A stretch of DNA of 64,000 nt. Source: Gari tellinella. Its lineage: Eukaryota; Mollusca; Bivalvia; Cardiida; Psammobiidae. Where the stretch lies: the NCBI GenBank assembly GCA_922989275.2, contig OV277866.1, positions 50,335,246-50,399,245 on the forward strand, given 5' to 3'. The translations under genes were made by a program, and so were the position numbers. The notes under the pieces were generated by a model, which saw nothing but the letters and a program-made list of their open reading frames with translations, was not told the DNA's origin and did no database searches. This document shows, piece by piece, positions 1 through 11,416 of the stretch (positions within the stretch are counted from its first letter, which is position 1; every line of letters begins with the position of its first letter).

Positions 1-389
1 AAAAAAAAACCCGGAGAAATGGCAGTCCTGTGAAGACTGTGTTTGCATCTTGTTTTCAATATTACCGAACAAAAAATTGACTGTTACTGCGAAAGAAAAA
101 AGTAACAGAAATGTTAATTAGTTTCCACCCTAAAATCTAAAGTTGGCAATAAAACTTTAGATTTAAAATTAGCAGTAAAATAGGGGCGTTTTTGAGTACA
201 GCAACTTTCTTGAAATCAGAACAGGAAAAATTGGAAGCCATCATTGGACAACTATATCGCCTGAGAGTCAATAGCACTACTTCGACATCTTGAATGTATA
301 AGAATGTTCTGTAGAACAGCAATCTCAAGTCACAGTCGAAATTAGTTTAATTAATTTCTTCATTAATGACTTTTACCAATTTAATTCAT

Positions 390-475
390 TCCTTCACGGA
401 AGAAGATAGTTCCACTTCATATAATCAAGAAAACATATCACAAGAAATGTTCTCTATATTCTAGCACATGGTATC
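390..475. repeat. Family D fragment
   Basis: Matches the arm of family D elsewhere (for example 47700-47790): a 'tccttcacggaagaagatagttcc' type stretch followed by 'ttctagcacatgg'. The palindromic core and both termini are missing, so this is an old partial copy. No gene is visible in 1-526. Confidence 0.5.
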
Positions 476-526
476 TTTACTAGAAACAAGTGAGTGTGTG
501 TATGGGTGGTTGGTTTTATCAACTAC

Positions 527-776
527 TTAACTCTTTGAGCCCTAGTCACGCCTATATGCGTCATTTGCAACCAGCATACCTGTAAGAAGTACACTAGTCC
601 TATGCAAACAGTGTAGACCCTGATCAGAGGGCTCCTTAAGGAGCCCTCTGATCAGGGTCTACAATGTTTGTCAATTTGACATATATTGTAAAAATCAACC
701 CTTAAAAGTCATAATGGACTGGACTAAATTGAAAACTAGAATTGTCCATTCGAGGTTTCAGGGAGGAAAGGGTTAA
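527..776. mobile_element. Family F TTAA-flanked MITE
   Basis: Flanked by TTAA, with ends CTCTTTGAGCCCTAG and a mirrored GGAGGAAAGGG. The centre (about 603-670) is a long hairpin with outer stem GCAAACAGTGTAGACCC, then GATCAGAGGGCTCC and its complement. The same element lies in the opposite orientation at 52254-52483. CC(T)/CTC ends with TTAA duplications are what piggyBac-type transposases use. There is no coding capacity, so it would need a transposase in trans. Confidence 0.8.
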
Positions 777-923
777 ATAAAGGCCACTACGCAGTCTGGT
801 ATGTATAATTGTTATTGCAGGATACAGGTAAAACACTTAAACGGAACACCCGTATTAGGTACTTTTTTGCTATAATTGTGTCCTGCATTTAGCAATCATC
901 TGCATCGTTTATACAAAATCAGT

Positions 924-1170
924 TTAACTATTTCACTACCAAGTCTTGTCGTCTGCTTCAACCCTCTTACAGCTGAAATATCGTCTGAATAGGTTGTGTC
1001 GTCTGTAATAGTTTTAAAGTCATCTTTTAGGACTGTCTTGACTGAAGAAATGTCGATACGGGTGTCAAACAGTTTGGTTTCTGATCAAACGCCGCGTTAC
1101 GCGGCGTCTGGTCAGGATCCAAACTGTTTGCAAAGTTGCATTTTAGGCACCAATGACAGTGAAAGATTAA
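924..1170. mobile_element. Family A TTAA-flanked MITE with core I hairpin
   Basis: Begins TTAACTATTTCACTACC and ends with a mirrored CAGTGAAAGATTAA. Core I at about 1058-1132 has stem AAACAGTTTGG and apex CGCCGCGTTACGCGGCG. The arms carry GTCGTCTGC repeats typical of this family. It abuts a LINE-type 3' fragment on the right. Confidence 0.82.
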
Positions 1171-1171
1171 A

Positions 1172-1420
1172 AACCCGATTTATATAGCGCTCTTTACACA
1201 AGATTTGTGCGTTTAAAAGCGCTTCACATGAAATTATATAAATGTATCTACAAAGCGAGAAAATACAAATAACTACATTCACAATACACATGATGCATTA
1301 TTGAGTTACACAGAAACATGGAAATTCTTTCAATATTATTACTAAGATTATAAATTTGTTATAGCATCATTCAAGTTCAGTATCCTTACCAGCGTTAAAT
1401 CAGGTGTATCCTGACTTTGC
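1172..1420 (-). repeat. LINE 3' end fragment
   Basis: Shares the AGCGCTATATAAAT motif (read on the minus strand) and about 200 bp of further similarity with 19975-20340. There the same sequence forms the 3' end of a LINE with a TAA-repeat tail. Here the tail is missing and no RT-coding part is seen. Confidence 0.6.
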
Positions 1421-1747
1421 AGACTCCGAAATATTGTGTGCCAGTCAACTATTAGCATAAATTGGAACCCGCAAATTTAATTTATGTATTTTATATTATG
1501 TATTATATGTATTTAAATGATTTCACTTTTCTCTATTCTTTTTTCTGTCGAGGATTGTACATGTGTTCTGGTTTCAGTACGAGAGAGTCTAGTTATCATA
1601 TTAAACGATTCTCGAGTTGAAAAATTTAGAATTCGCAAAGCAATCTATGAGTTAATGTTTTTGAACACGCCAAACTCCCATAGATCTGTCATATTTGCTG
1701 AAATATGCCCTAGTTATTCACCTTTTTAGAGACAGAAAATGATTTGT

Positions 1748-1960
1748 TTTAACCCTTATCCTGCGGTGATATCGTCTGCTTCGAAATTGTCGTCTGCAAA
1801 ATATGTTAAATTTAGATGTATACATTTTTTAAGTAAAGAAACCTAAAGACGAGTGTCAAACAGTTTGGATCCAGATCAGACGCCGCGTTACGCGGCGTCT
1901 GATCTGGATCTAAACTGTTTGCAAAAATCAATAAAGTCGCGACCAGCAGGCAAAGGTTAA
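1748..1960. mobile_element. Family A variant (A2) MITE
   Basis: TTAACCCTTATCCTGC at the left and GCAAAGGTTAA at the right. It has a near-perfect core I (about 1856-1923) with stem CAGTTTGGATCCAGATCAG and apex CGCCGCGTTACGCGGCG. The 'CCTTATCCTGC' ends link it to 61660-61840, a distinct A subfamily. Confidence 0.78.
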
Positions 1961-2051
1961 GTTATAAATGCACGTTAAAATGGGAACTATATGAGCCCTG
2001 TTGGCCCTGTAACACTTGAATTGGCTGCGTTTTCACGCACAGTTCTTATAA

Positions 2052-2412
2052 TACAGTGCTCTCTCTCTACAACAACATCCAATAAAAGACCAATATTTTG
2101 TATGTTTTTTCGGAGGGAGTTGTTATAGGGAGTGACATTGACTTACATTTGCAAACAGCTTGGATCAAGATCAGACGCCACGATCTCGGTGTCTGATCTG
2201 GATTCAAGCTGTTTGCCGCTCTTCATTGTGTTTTTCTATCAAAATGCCCAATATGTGACTTTGAGAAAAACAGCGGACGACAATTTTAAGCAGACGACAT
2301 TGTAGCCGTGAAAAGGTTGGACATTATTGTCTTGTTTGGGGAACAGTGGCAAGGGTCGTTGTAAGGTGGCAATCGTTGTTCAGAGGGCGGTTGTAGAGAG
2401 GGAGCACGTGCT
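2052..2412. mobile_element. Family B TA-flanked MITE
   Basis: Left end TACAGTGCTCTCTCTCTAC with a mirrored right end AGAGAGGGAGCACGTGCTA. Core I (about 2150-2215) has the B-type stem AACAGCTTGGATC...GATTCAAGCTG with an apex that is less well paired. The interior has the CAGACGACAATTTTAAGC stretch shared with family A. No ORF of transposase size. Confidence 0.8.
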
Positions 2413-2789
2413 ATAGCTTTAAAAACCTATGTTCAGCGGCCACTCTATACAAACATATGAAATTATACATATAGTACCTGAATGCTTGGCAAAAGTAAAA
2501 CCTTTTAAAAGTAAAAATGCTTCTTTTCCAGACAGTGTGTGCATCTAAATATATCTAACTGCAAGACTTATTAAAAGGTCGTACGTACATTACCATAACA
2601 TGCCGAGATGTAACAATAACAGCATCATTTTCACGTTTAGAATATGTTTTTCTTGCCGGGAAACAACACCCTGTGTTTGTCACTTTTGAAGGAGTGGCAT
2701 TTATCCGAAAAGACTCCAAACTGCGTGGTGTCTTGAGAGATATATAAGAAATAATTCACAGAATTTTTTTTTTATTTTGCCTAAGAAAT

Positions 2790-2920
2790 ATTTTCTATTT
2801 TGTAGCAGATGGTAGCTTAAAGCAGGCTGAAAGTAAATACACATTCTACTTTACTTTCAACCTGCTTTCAGCGGTCACCTGTCTTCAAAACTAGAAATAG
2901 GCTATAAGGAAATGAGTTAA
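2790..2920. mobile_element. Family D copy, left part degraded
   Basis: Core II hairpin (about 2815-2870): CTTAAAGCAGGCTGAAAGTA, then a mirrored TACTTTCAACCTGCTTTC. The right arm runs through ACTAGAAATAGGCTAT to GAGTTAA. The left terminus cannot be found because of the A/T-rich run before it. Confidence 0.65.
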
Positions 2921-2944
2921 ACGCATACAAAACGCAAACACATT

Positions 2945-3013
2945 GTCAAAAGTCGAATGTCAGATGTCGGATGTTTGAAGTCTGAATGCAGAGGTCTAAA
3001 GTCAGAAGTCGGA
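2945..3013. repeat. Short minisatellite of GTCRGAWGTC-like units
   Basis: Consecutive imperfect copies of a 7-8 base motif (GTCGAATGTCAGATGTCGGA and onward to AGTCGGAAG). No gene lies in 2921-3832. About 80 bp around 3111-3190 resembles 16260-16345 (GTTTATCATGAAT...GGTTTTCAGA), so a dispersed repeat is also present there. Confidence 0.6.
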
Positions 3014-3832
3014 AGTTCTTAATTTTGATTATTTCTGGACAACCTTTAAATTGTCCTTATCATCTTAGTGACTTTTGAGTGTTCGTAATAGCTGAGATGA
3101 TATGCAAACATTTTGGTAGTTTTACAATCTATTAGTTTATCATGAATGATTATTATGGTGCTTCTGTTAATGAAGGGTTTTCAGATTTGATTGAAATATT
3201 GTTCGCAGATTGATTGTTACAGTGGAGAATGTGGTATGCTTTTCCAAATACACGTGTTTATGTTACAACGACCATTTCCATTGCAAAAACGTTTGTTTAC
3301 TTTCACGAAAATATTTAGGTTTGTTCTTGTATTTACATATACAAATTGTATGGAGAAAGGGGAGTCATATTCTATAGCTAACAACCTTTAACCAAATACA
3401 CCGTCATTGTACATGCCATATCTACTTCAAATCATCATGCAGTGTTTTATATTATCAGTTTTTCAGCCGTACTAGTTCGACAAACCTATAGGCAAGTGTC
3501 AAATTGTTTAGATCATAATAAGATTCAGTGTTTCTGTGATCTTGATAAACATTGTTCGAAATTATCCGTTACGTTTTGTTGAGCAGGAAATCGATAAGGC
3601 TGCTCAACGGGCAAAGAGTTAAGGCGGTCGTATCATTTGGCAATTTCTCACCAGTTCTTCTATTACCCAGTGTCATTTTTTCCTCTCCAAAGATTTGCCA
3701 AATATCTAGAAATCCTATAACAGATGTATGATAACGTGAATTATTTATGGGGGACATTTTTCTGGGGATCATTGGAACTCGAACATACCAAGTGTGCCCA
3801 TGGTCGCAGAATTCCTACTCCCTATACTTTTC

Positions 3833-4060
3833 TTAACCCATTTGTGCCCACGATCCCATGTATGGGACATAGGCAAACAGAGTAGACTCTGATCAGACGC
3901 CGCATTATGCGGCGTCTGATCGGAGTCTACACTGTTTGCTGATAGGAATTTAAATATATAACAAAATGAAAATGAAAATTTTGACCAGTCACCCCTTGTT
4001 CAAAAATGGACTAATCCCATATATAAGCATGGAATAATCCACTGGGCACAAATGGGATAA
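3833..4060. mobile_element. Family G TTAA-flanked MITE
   Basis: Ends TTAACCCATTTGTGCCCA and TGGGCACAAATGGG. Core hairpin about 3873-3940: stem GCAAACAG.GTAGACTCTGATC, apex CGCCGCATTATGCGGCG. Two further copies lie at 50810-51034 and 51657-51886. The stem bases differ from families A and B on both strands together. Confidence 0.82.
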
Positions 4061-4097
4061 TAATGGTTGTAGTAACGCAGCAATATTAATCGCTATA

Positions 4098-4344
4098 TTA
4101 ACTATTTCACTGCCGAGTGTTATCGTCTGGGTTTAACTCTCTTATCGCTTAAATGTCGTCTGCAATGGGAATGCCGTCTGCAATGTTTTTAAAGTCAGCA
4201 TTAGGGCTGTTTTGACTGAGGAAATGTCGATACGAGTGCCTAACAATTTGGATCCTGATCAGACGCCGCGTCACGCGGCGTCTGATCATGATCCAAACTG
4301 TTTGCAAAGTGGCATTTTGGCGCCGCCGGTAGTGAAAGAGTTAA
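4098..4344. mobile_element. Family A TTAA-flanked MITE
   Basis: TTAACTATTTCACTGCCGAG at the left, GTAGTGAAAGAGTTAA at the right. Core I at about 4239-4305 has apex CGCCGCGTCACGCGGCG. Closely related to 924-1170. The following 4345-5150 contains no recognisable gene or element. Confidence 0.82.
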
Positions 4345-5154
4345 AATTGTTCGTCTCCTTTTCAAATTGACGCTTACTTTATCACCTTAATACTAACCCT
4401 TCACTAGCAGAATCTGTGACTGTTTAAGCAGGCCAAAAATAATGCAGAAAGTCCCTAAAGAGGTTGGGCTGAAATATAGCGGAAAGGTACATGTAAACTA
4501 ATTGTTTTCAGAACGAGATATTTATTGTGTTTTCAATGCCTTTCAGTTTAACGGAGTTCAGTTTTCAGAGACGTTAGGTTTTAGAGAGTTAAGTTTTAAG
4601 ACGTGACAATGTACACAAACAAACAAGCACAATTGCTCAAATACAGACGGAAATCAACAAAAATAACACACGCGCGCGCAAACATTGTTGACGTTTTTCT
4701 CTGTACCTTATACTATAGAAATGAATAAACAATATTACAATACGATATCTCTTATATTATGTAAGAGGATAGGAGAGTTTGTAAACAAGGTCGATATTCA
4801 TAACACTTCTATATAATTACCAACTGTAGGAAATGTCTCAGAATCACGCCCCAGTTCAACAAATATGCCTATAAATAAAACTAATAGTCTGACCGATTTA
4901 GACATCGGAAATAACGTACCATAATTATGTCCAAAAATAAACTGCTTGATTGCATGTCATTTTTTAATAGCACAGAGTGGCGTACAAAAAAGTAACAATA
5001 TGTAAAAGCTCAACAACCTCAATATATGTAAAACCCGATAAGGATCACAATGGAAATAAAGAAAATAGTTTCCCTTTTTGTGTACATGTATCCTTGGTGT
5101 CTAGTGCGCATTACATGGCTCTTATATGTGTGTTTCAATTATGTTTTACTATGT

Positions 5155-5404
5155 TACAGTGGATAATCTGTTATTCTTTCCCGTTTAAACGCAAACGTAC
5201 GCAAACGCAAAGCACTAAAACGTAGAAAAGAACAACTTTTGTACAATTCTGATAATTCATGTTTATCTTGGTGGCAAACAGTTTGGAGCCTGATCAGACG
5301 CCGGGTTACCCGGCTTCTGATCTGGCTCCACACTATTTGCACTGCAAATAATAGATTTAGCGTAAACGCGTTTATTGGGAAAGAATAACACATTCTCCAC
5401 TGTA
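5155..5404. mobile_element. Family C TA-flanked MITE
   Basis: TACAGTGGATAATCTGTTA at the left and ACACATTCTCCACTGTA at the right. The interior has GTTTAAACGCAAACGTACG. Core I has stem CAGTTTGGAGCC and apex CGCCGGGTTACCCGG. C elements share only this core with A and B. A CTAT tetranucleotide run follows at about 5428-5443. Confidence 0.85.
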
Positions 5405-5506
5405 TGTACACTTTTTACGGAAATAAATCTATCTATCTATCTAATTAAAACTACAGTATAAAAGCTGGTGTAACGTCAGGGGTTTACAACATATATTGTG
5501 TACTAC

Positions 5507-5745
5507 TACAGTGGAGAAAACATTATTCTAATAAACACATTTTCGCTTAAATTATAACTTTCATTGCAAACAGTTTTGGAGCCAGATCAGACGCCGAGTA
5601 ACCCGGTGTCTGATCAGGCTCTAAACTGTTTGCCACTCAGATTAAGATAAATCGTGATAAATGCCAAACATGTATTTTTCTTCATTTTAGTGCATTTCGT
5701 TTCGTATACGTTTAAATGGGGAAAAATAACGTTTTCTCCATTGTA
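5507..5745. mobile_element. Family C divergent MITE
   Basis: TACAGTGGAGAAAACATTAT at the left, AACGTTTTCTCCATTGTA at the right. Core I (about 5563-5632) has apex GCCGAGTAACCCGGTG with one mispair. More diverged than 5155-5404. Confidence 0.75.
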
Positions 5746-5746
5746 C

Positions 5747-5904
5747 AAGGCACATTCTGCTTTAGTTTCAACCTGCTTTAAGCTTTCACCTACTAGAATA
5801 AAGAATTTGTTTTCTTATGTTAAATATTCATGAACGTATTTTCTTCAGTGTAGGAATAAAACAATGGCGTAAAAAAGACGTTTTATTGTGTAATGGGTTA
5901 AATA
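5747..5904. repeat. Half of a family D element
   Basis: Starts inside core II (GGCACATTCTGCTTTAG then TTCAACCTGCTTTAAG) and continues through the right arm to GTAATGGGTTAA. The left half is absent: the sequence switches directly from family C. The 79-codon ORF here is a translation of the arm and is not considered a gene. Confidence 0.6.
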
Positions 5905-6047
5905 AAGAAGGATTGGAAACGGGATCAAAGTTTTTGTCCGGTTTAGAGAGAATTCTGGTGTTTAGATGTTCCGGTTTGGAGGGGTTCCATAGTATTGCAA
6001 AGTACCGGCAATGCATTGCCAGTTGGATTGATGTTAACCAGACCCCA

Positions 6048-6183
6048 AGTTTATAAAATATTTTGAGATGAGTCTGAAATCGTTCTCAAGCATTTTATTG
6101 GTTAGAGTTGGGCCTAGCTTCAAATCTTACCAATCAAATGCTTGAGAACGATATAAGACTCAACTCAAACTTTATAACTTTGG
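6048..6183. mobile_element. Palindromic MITE of unclassified family
   Basis: Inverted arms: AAGTTTATAAAATATTTTGA, then GAAATCGTTCTCAAGCATTT on the left, mirrored by AATGCTTGAGAACGAT and CAAACTTTATAACTT on the right. No core I or II. The flanking duplication could not be fixed. Single copy in this window; a related 'GATTGAGAACG' occurs near 63880. Confidence 0.65.
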
Positions 6184-6451
6184 GCCCCTGAGCTGCTAGG
6201 AATTGGACACTGTACTATTACCTTGCTTTGAGCGGACGTAAATAAATCCTTTTTAAAACAACAACAACCTTTACTACATTATCACTTGTGAATATAACTT
6301 TCATGCCAGTTGATATGTCACATGACTCATTTCTTTCTCAATGCCGGCTTAAACGAGCACGGACAAGAAGAAACATTTTTTTGTGTTAAAAGAGGGGTGA
6401 TCATAACTAGGAATGCTCATTCGGTAACTTTCTGATTTATCTCTTACATGA

Positions 6452-6790
6452 TACAGTGCTCCCTCCCTACAACGTTCTTCCTAACAATTATTCCCTACTT
6501 ATAACGATATTTGACACTGTTCCATAAACAAGACATTTATGTCTAACACTTTCGCTGCTGTAATATCGTCTGCTTAAAATTGTCGTCCGCTGTTTGTCAC
6601 AAAATTACATACCGGTGGACATTAGTGGATATTTTGGCAGAAGGAATATAATGACGGGTGACAATCAGCTTGAATCCAGATCAGACGCCGCGTTACGCGG
6701 CGTCTGGTCTGGATTCAAGCTGTTTGCAAATATAACCCAGGTCTTAAGTTTCCCTTCGTATAGCAACTCCATCTGAACAACACACACTAT
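6452..6790. mobile_element. Family B MITE, right end lost
   Basis: TACAGTGCTCCCTCCCTAC start, and an excellent core I (about 6660-6730) with stem CAGCTTGAATCCAGATCAG and apex CGCCGCGTTACGCGGCG. The sequence leaves the family consensus after GAACAACACACACTATC, so the right terminal repeat is deleted. Confidence 0.75.
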
Positions 6791-7160
6791 CTTAGCATTT
6801 GCCTGCCTTAAAGATAAACAATGTATTAGTGTATTTGATTTAGAGAAACTCAACTGTAACTAGTTGAATGCAGTCCGTATTACATTTTGTGAGTTCTATA
6901 GTTACCAATAGAATGCTGATGTACATTAAATAATTTACTGCCAATAAATAACGGGCGCCATCAGAAACCAAAATTACTTCTAGGGCTTGGCTGACAAATA
7001 TCAAAGCTCGTGTCATGATTGATTGTCGTAAACAATGTATTTGAGAGAAAACCAATTCTATGGCATATAATGTTGCCACAAATATTGGCCGCGATCTGAT
7101 TCCGTAGAGTACAGTAATACAGTCACGTGCTATTGGTATACAAAACATTACTGTTGAATT

Positions 7161-7310
7161 CACAGGGACCCGACATGATTGATTTTTGAGATAGAAAAAA
7201 ATGTCAGAAAGTATATATAGAGACTAGATCTATATATTATCTATATAGTCTCTATATATACTTTCTGACAATTTTCTCTCTCATAAAATCAATCGTGTCG
7301 GGTCCCTGTG
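7161..7310. mobile_element. hAT-type palindromic MITE with 8-bp duplication
   Basis: The terminal repeats CACAGGGACCCGACATGATT and mirrored CGTGTCGGGTCCCTGTG enclose a near-complete 150-bp palindrome (GTCAGAAAGTATATATAGAG and complement). The 8-base GTTGAATT occurs immediately before (7153-7160) and after (7311-7318). An 8-bp target duplication is the hallmark of hAT elements. Confidence 0.85.
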
Positions 7311-7710
7311 GTTGAATTCTGATCAGATAGTTTAAACCACAGGGGTCTATACCGCTTTCTTGTATAGGGGTTTGTGGTTTTGGGTAATTCGTTCCACTGG
7401 ACTTGTAACGTCACGCAAAATGGCAGCTTCCTCGACGAAGAGAAAGTAACTAAGATATATCGCTAATTTTACAACCTCTTTGACGCTGAGCACTGAAAAA
7501 CTGGAGATGGTGATAGAATTTGGTCGTTTTATTGCATCATGTCATGTTTTCAACTGTACATCGCTAGGTTATAGCTATCAAATAGTGAGACCCGAGCGAA
7601 CGAACGTTTGTTGAGAACCCCAAAAACACGTCAACTTTGGAGAAAATCGTTCTTGGAGTTGTCAGAATTCATACGAATCTGTTATGAGAGTATATGAAAT
7701 TAGTAGAAAA

Positions 7711-7931
7711 ATGTATTTAATTAATTCCTCCGCTGAAGAAAATAGTTCCAATTTATACCCTCATGAACAATTGCCATTACACATATTTTATATAGCCTAG
7801 CAGATTTTAGCTTAAAGCAGGCTGAAAGTAAAGCAGAATGTGCAATAAGGCACATTCTGCTTTACTTTCAACCTGCTTTAAGTGACCACATGTCTTAAAC
7901 ACAAGAAACAGGCTATGTGGTAAAGGATTAA
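7711..7931. mobile_element. Family D MITE
   Basis: Core II (about 7812-7881) is almost perfectly self-complementary: CTTAAAGCAGGCTGAAAGTA and mirrored TACTTTCAACCTGCTTTAAG. The right end is TGTGGTAAAGGATTAA. The left terminus is eroded. No gene lies in 7318-7710, only a 45-bp imperfect inverted repeat near 7333-7378. Confidence 0.78.
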
Positions 7932-8094
7932 GATGCAAGCTATATCAGTGAATGCTTTTTTACTGCTTTTTGAACCTAATTTCATTGGCCGCTTTTCCTT
8001 TTTCTGCCAAAAATGTCGCCATCTGTGAAGCAAATCGACGTCTGCAATTTGTCAATCTCAGGTTTATGTATTTCCTTTATGAAACGTGTGCCAA

Positions 8095-8135
8095 ACAGTT
8101 CTGAGCCACGTTTTAACTTTGAAATACCGGTATGT
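8095..8135. repeat. Family H core fragment
   Basis: GAGCCACGTTTTAACTTTGA matches half of the central hairpin of family H (51887-52083). It is surrounded by unrecognised sequence. No gene is supported in 7932-8798. Confidence 0.5.
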
Positions 8136-8798
8136 TCGATTATACACAGAATTATACACTGACGGAATCGAAACCTCGCGCTATATCGTAAATCTCGTGC
8201 GGCGCATATGAGACTCGCGAGACTTGATAAGAGACTGTCTATGATAAATGTGTGTTTTCGAAGCATTGTGCACGGGTTTATATTCCCGTGAATTGATAGG
8301 AATGTCCAACAAGTCGTTTAAATCCTATAAAATGTCAATAAAAACACTCGAGTCGGTAAATTTCACGCCAGAAATGGCGGACAACGAGGCAAAAAGTGAG
8401 GATGTTGTCACGTGACACATAATCTCGCAAAATTCAACCGCCGCAAGAGCTCAGATGCTCGCCTATTCAACTTCGCTTAGTTGCTATTCCGTTTTTTGCG
8501 TGGATTATATAAAAAGTTCGGCTGAATATCTAAACCCTGCTTTAACCGACACACTGCCTTATCCCACATCATCAGTTGGTACTGCAGGCTGTCGGATATA
8601 CTGTATCACTGAAGTAAGTCGCTATCGGTCAAGAAAAAGTTTTAACACAAGTTATCCTTTGTTGTTTATAATTTTGTATAAAATGTCATTAACGTTAATA
8701 TTCCAAATAATTGTGAATTGGCAAAATGTGCCGATTATTACCGATCACCATGCGACAATAGTTGTTTAAAGTTTACCGTCTTGTAACTTTTTGTTTCT

Positions 8799-9376
8799 TT
8801 AACTCTTTCACTGCCAATGGCGACAAAAGGCGACTGTGCAAACAATTGAATCCTAATCAGACGCCGCGTAACACGGCGTCAAATCATGATCCAAAACTGT
8901 GCAAACAGTTGAATCCTGATCAGACGCCGCGTAACACGGCGTCAAATCATGATCCAAAACTGTGCAAACAGTTGAATCCTGATCAGACGCCGCGTTTGAC
9001 ACTCGTATCGACATTTCTTCAGTCAAATCAGCCCTAAATCTGACTTAAGAAATATTGCAGACAACACTGTAAATGCAGGCAGTATTTATGCGTTAGAGGT
9101 TTAACCCTTTACCACATAGCCTAGTTCTAGTTTTGAAGACATGTGACCACTTAAAGCAGGTTGAAAGTAAAGCAGAATGTGCCTTAAGGCACATTCTGCT
9201 TTACTTTCAGCCTGCTTTAAGCTATCATCTGCTACGATTTAGCAGATTTTCTTAGGGTTCATTTTCAAGACTGTATAAATTGGAACTATTTCTTCAGTGG
9301 AGGAATAAATCAAATGTGCTAAAAGGCGCTTCTATGAGGGAAAGGGTTAAAACAAACTTGACAGTGAAAGAGTTAA
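8799..9376. mobile_element. Family A MITE with triplicated core and nested D element
   Basis: TTAACTCTTTCACTGCC at the left and ACAGTGAAAGAGTTAA at the right. Core I is present as a 63-bp tandem array starting at about 8835, 8898 and 8961 (TGTGCAAACA.TTGAATCCT each time), the third copy running into the usual right arm. A family D element occupies 9101-9350 inside the right arm. Confidence 0.82.
9101..9350. mobile_element. Family D MITE nested in family A
   Basis: TTAACCCTTTACCACATAG at the left, GGGAAAGGGTTAA at the right. Core II with apex GTGCCTTAAGGCAC is perfectly paired over more than 60 bp. Both ends sit on TTAA and the split A element continues on each side, showing insertion order. 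Confidence 0.88.
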
Positions 9377-9934
9377 CACATTGTCCATTTGATGTGCAGC
9401 AATTGTTAAAATAAGATTTAAAAAACAAACTTTTAAACTAGATTTGTTTTTTAAAACATAATTGTTTTTTAGGAGTCTATGGCATTAAATAGTGCCTCTA
9501 GCACATGCGCTTTATCCGTAAAATAGAACATCTTTTAAGTGATAATCGAGCTTCAATACTAGAAAAATGGGTTGAACAAAAAAATATTGTTTTTTTCCTA
9601 CTGTATAAGTGGAACTTTTACTGCATCAATACCGATAAAAACAGATACGTCCGCCTTAATACGTACCATTCATACAATAAACACACAATCTTGACTTCTA
9701 GTATCTCTGTTATTTCAGACAAAATTCCAATTTTCATCTGTTTACCTAATATACAATTGTCTGCCAGTCAACGATAAACCAAAGCTTTATCGCTTTTCAC
9801 AGCTTGTAAAACTAAAAATGTGTTTTATAGTCGTGTTTAATGTTCACCATTTTGCTGCTATAGTACCATCTTCTTCAAATGTATGCTCTAAAAAAGAATT
9901 GTAAGCGACCCAGCCACGTTATATGTTTTATTGG

Positions 9935-10273
9935 TCCAGTGCCCCCTCTCTACAACACCACCCAATGGGAGACAAAGCTTGTGTAGGTTGTTCGGAACGA
10001 CTTGTTATAGGGAGGGAAATTTGCTTGCATTTGCAAACAGCATGACTCCAGATCTGACGCCGCGTTACGCTGTTTGTTACTCAACATTATGTTTCTTTTC
10101 TGTCAAAATGTCCATTATGTGATTTTGAGAAAAACAGCAGACGACAATTTTAAGAAGACGATATTGCAGCCGTAAAAAGCTTGGACATTATTGTCTTGTT
10201 AAGGAACAGCGGCAAGCGTTGTTGTAAGAAGGGAATCGTTGTTCAGGGGGTTGTTATAGGGAGAGAGCACTAT
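9935..10273. mobile_element. Family B MITE with truncated core
   Basis: CAGTGCCCCCTCTCTAC start and GGGAGAGAGCACTATA end. The right half of core I is largely deleted (GACGCCGCGTTACGC runs straight into TGTTTGTTACTC). The interior CAGACGACAATTTTAAG is retained. The preceding 9377-9934 holds no gene. Confidence 0.75.
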
Positions 10274-10509
10274 ATTGTATTAAGCGACCGCTAATTTAGG
10301 TTTACTCTACTTTTTATGGGATGACTATTAACCTAGGACCATTCCCCGTCGTTTTACTGTCTGCTTCCCAATTTAGCTTATGGAAGTGTGGTTATAAGAA
10401 ACAGGAGTACCAGCTTCAAACCACGTGTGCCCCGAGACACCGAGTTACAGTTTGCAAATGGAGTTAAGACTGAGCTTAGGAAGCTAATAAGGATAAACCT
10501 TTTCATCGC

Positions 10510-10725
10510 AATAGGCAAACACAGTCGACATATTGAGTCCTGACCAGACACCACGTGACGCGGATCTAAACTGTTTGATAACTAGATAGTTCGTCTCTCA
10601 TTTTGTCTTTAATCTATCTTTCAAAAACAGTAGTACAGACAACGGCTTTAAAGAAACGCTCTTGCAATTTTGAAGCAATGGAGGGGTAAAAAACTCACAA
10701 TTAATTTGGCGCCGAAAGGGTTAAG
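10510..10725. repeat. Degenerate family A element
   Basis: A decayed core I (GCAAACACAGTCGACAT ... GATCTAAACTGTTTGAT, about 10512-10576) is followed by a right arm ending GGCGCCGAAAGGGTTAA. 10726-11130 has no recognisable feature. Confidence 0.55.
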
Positions 10726-11130
10726 GTTAATTTTCTTTCTTCTTCGTCCCCATTTGAGGAGGATTTTATTGGTTTTAGAATATTATTGGCTAGTTAATGA
10801 CATCAGTGATTGTGAAATTGTTTCTTGTTGTTAAAATGGGTTACTAGGTCACTCATATGGGCTATCGTAAATGTTAATCGCTACTGTGAATCCCCGATAT
10901 TACGGTCACTTATATGAAATGTTTGAATAAATAATGATTTCTTTGGATTATATTCGTTCGAAAACATTGTAAATGTCTCTACATATACAAAAGCAGTGGG
11001 GTTGGGTCACACGTTCTAACAGCATACGAGAATACCCTTCCCATACACAAGTTACATGTACATGTATTACGTTCATATACATAAATGCATTGTTTCACGA
11101 TATTCTTATGTGGTTAGTTTTGGTGAAAGG

Positions 11131-11366
11131 AGCGAGAGACAGAAAGAGAGTGTAAGAGAGACACACAGAGATAGATAGATAGAGAGATATATACAGAGGG
11201 AGAGAGGTACAGAGAGAAAAAGGGAGACATACAAATACAGTGGCAGAGAAAAATGGAGACACAGGCAGGCAGAGAAAGAAAAAGGCATATAGATATAGAC
11301 AAAAAGACAAAGAGAGGGAGAGAGAGACATATAGAGAAAGAGAGAGAGAGAGGAAGAGGGAGAGAA

Positions 11367-11401
<35 letters not shown>

Positions 11402-11416
11402 AAGAGAGAAGGAGTG
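11131..11416. repeat. GA-rich (purine) microsatellite region
   Basis: About 285 bp almost purely A and G on the plus strand, ending in near-pure GA repeats (11337-11416). Several overlapping 60-75 codon ORFs here are low-complexity products of the repeat and are not genes. Confidence 0.92.

Noticed and set aside
8835..9000. CRISPR-like array of palindromic repeats
   Set aside because: Units are adjacent with no spacers, the context is a eukaryotic MITE, and no cas-like gene exists.
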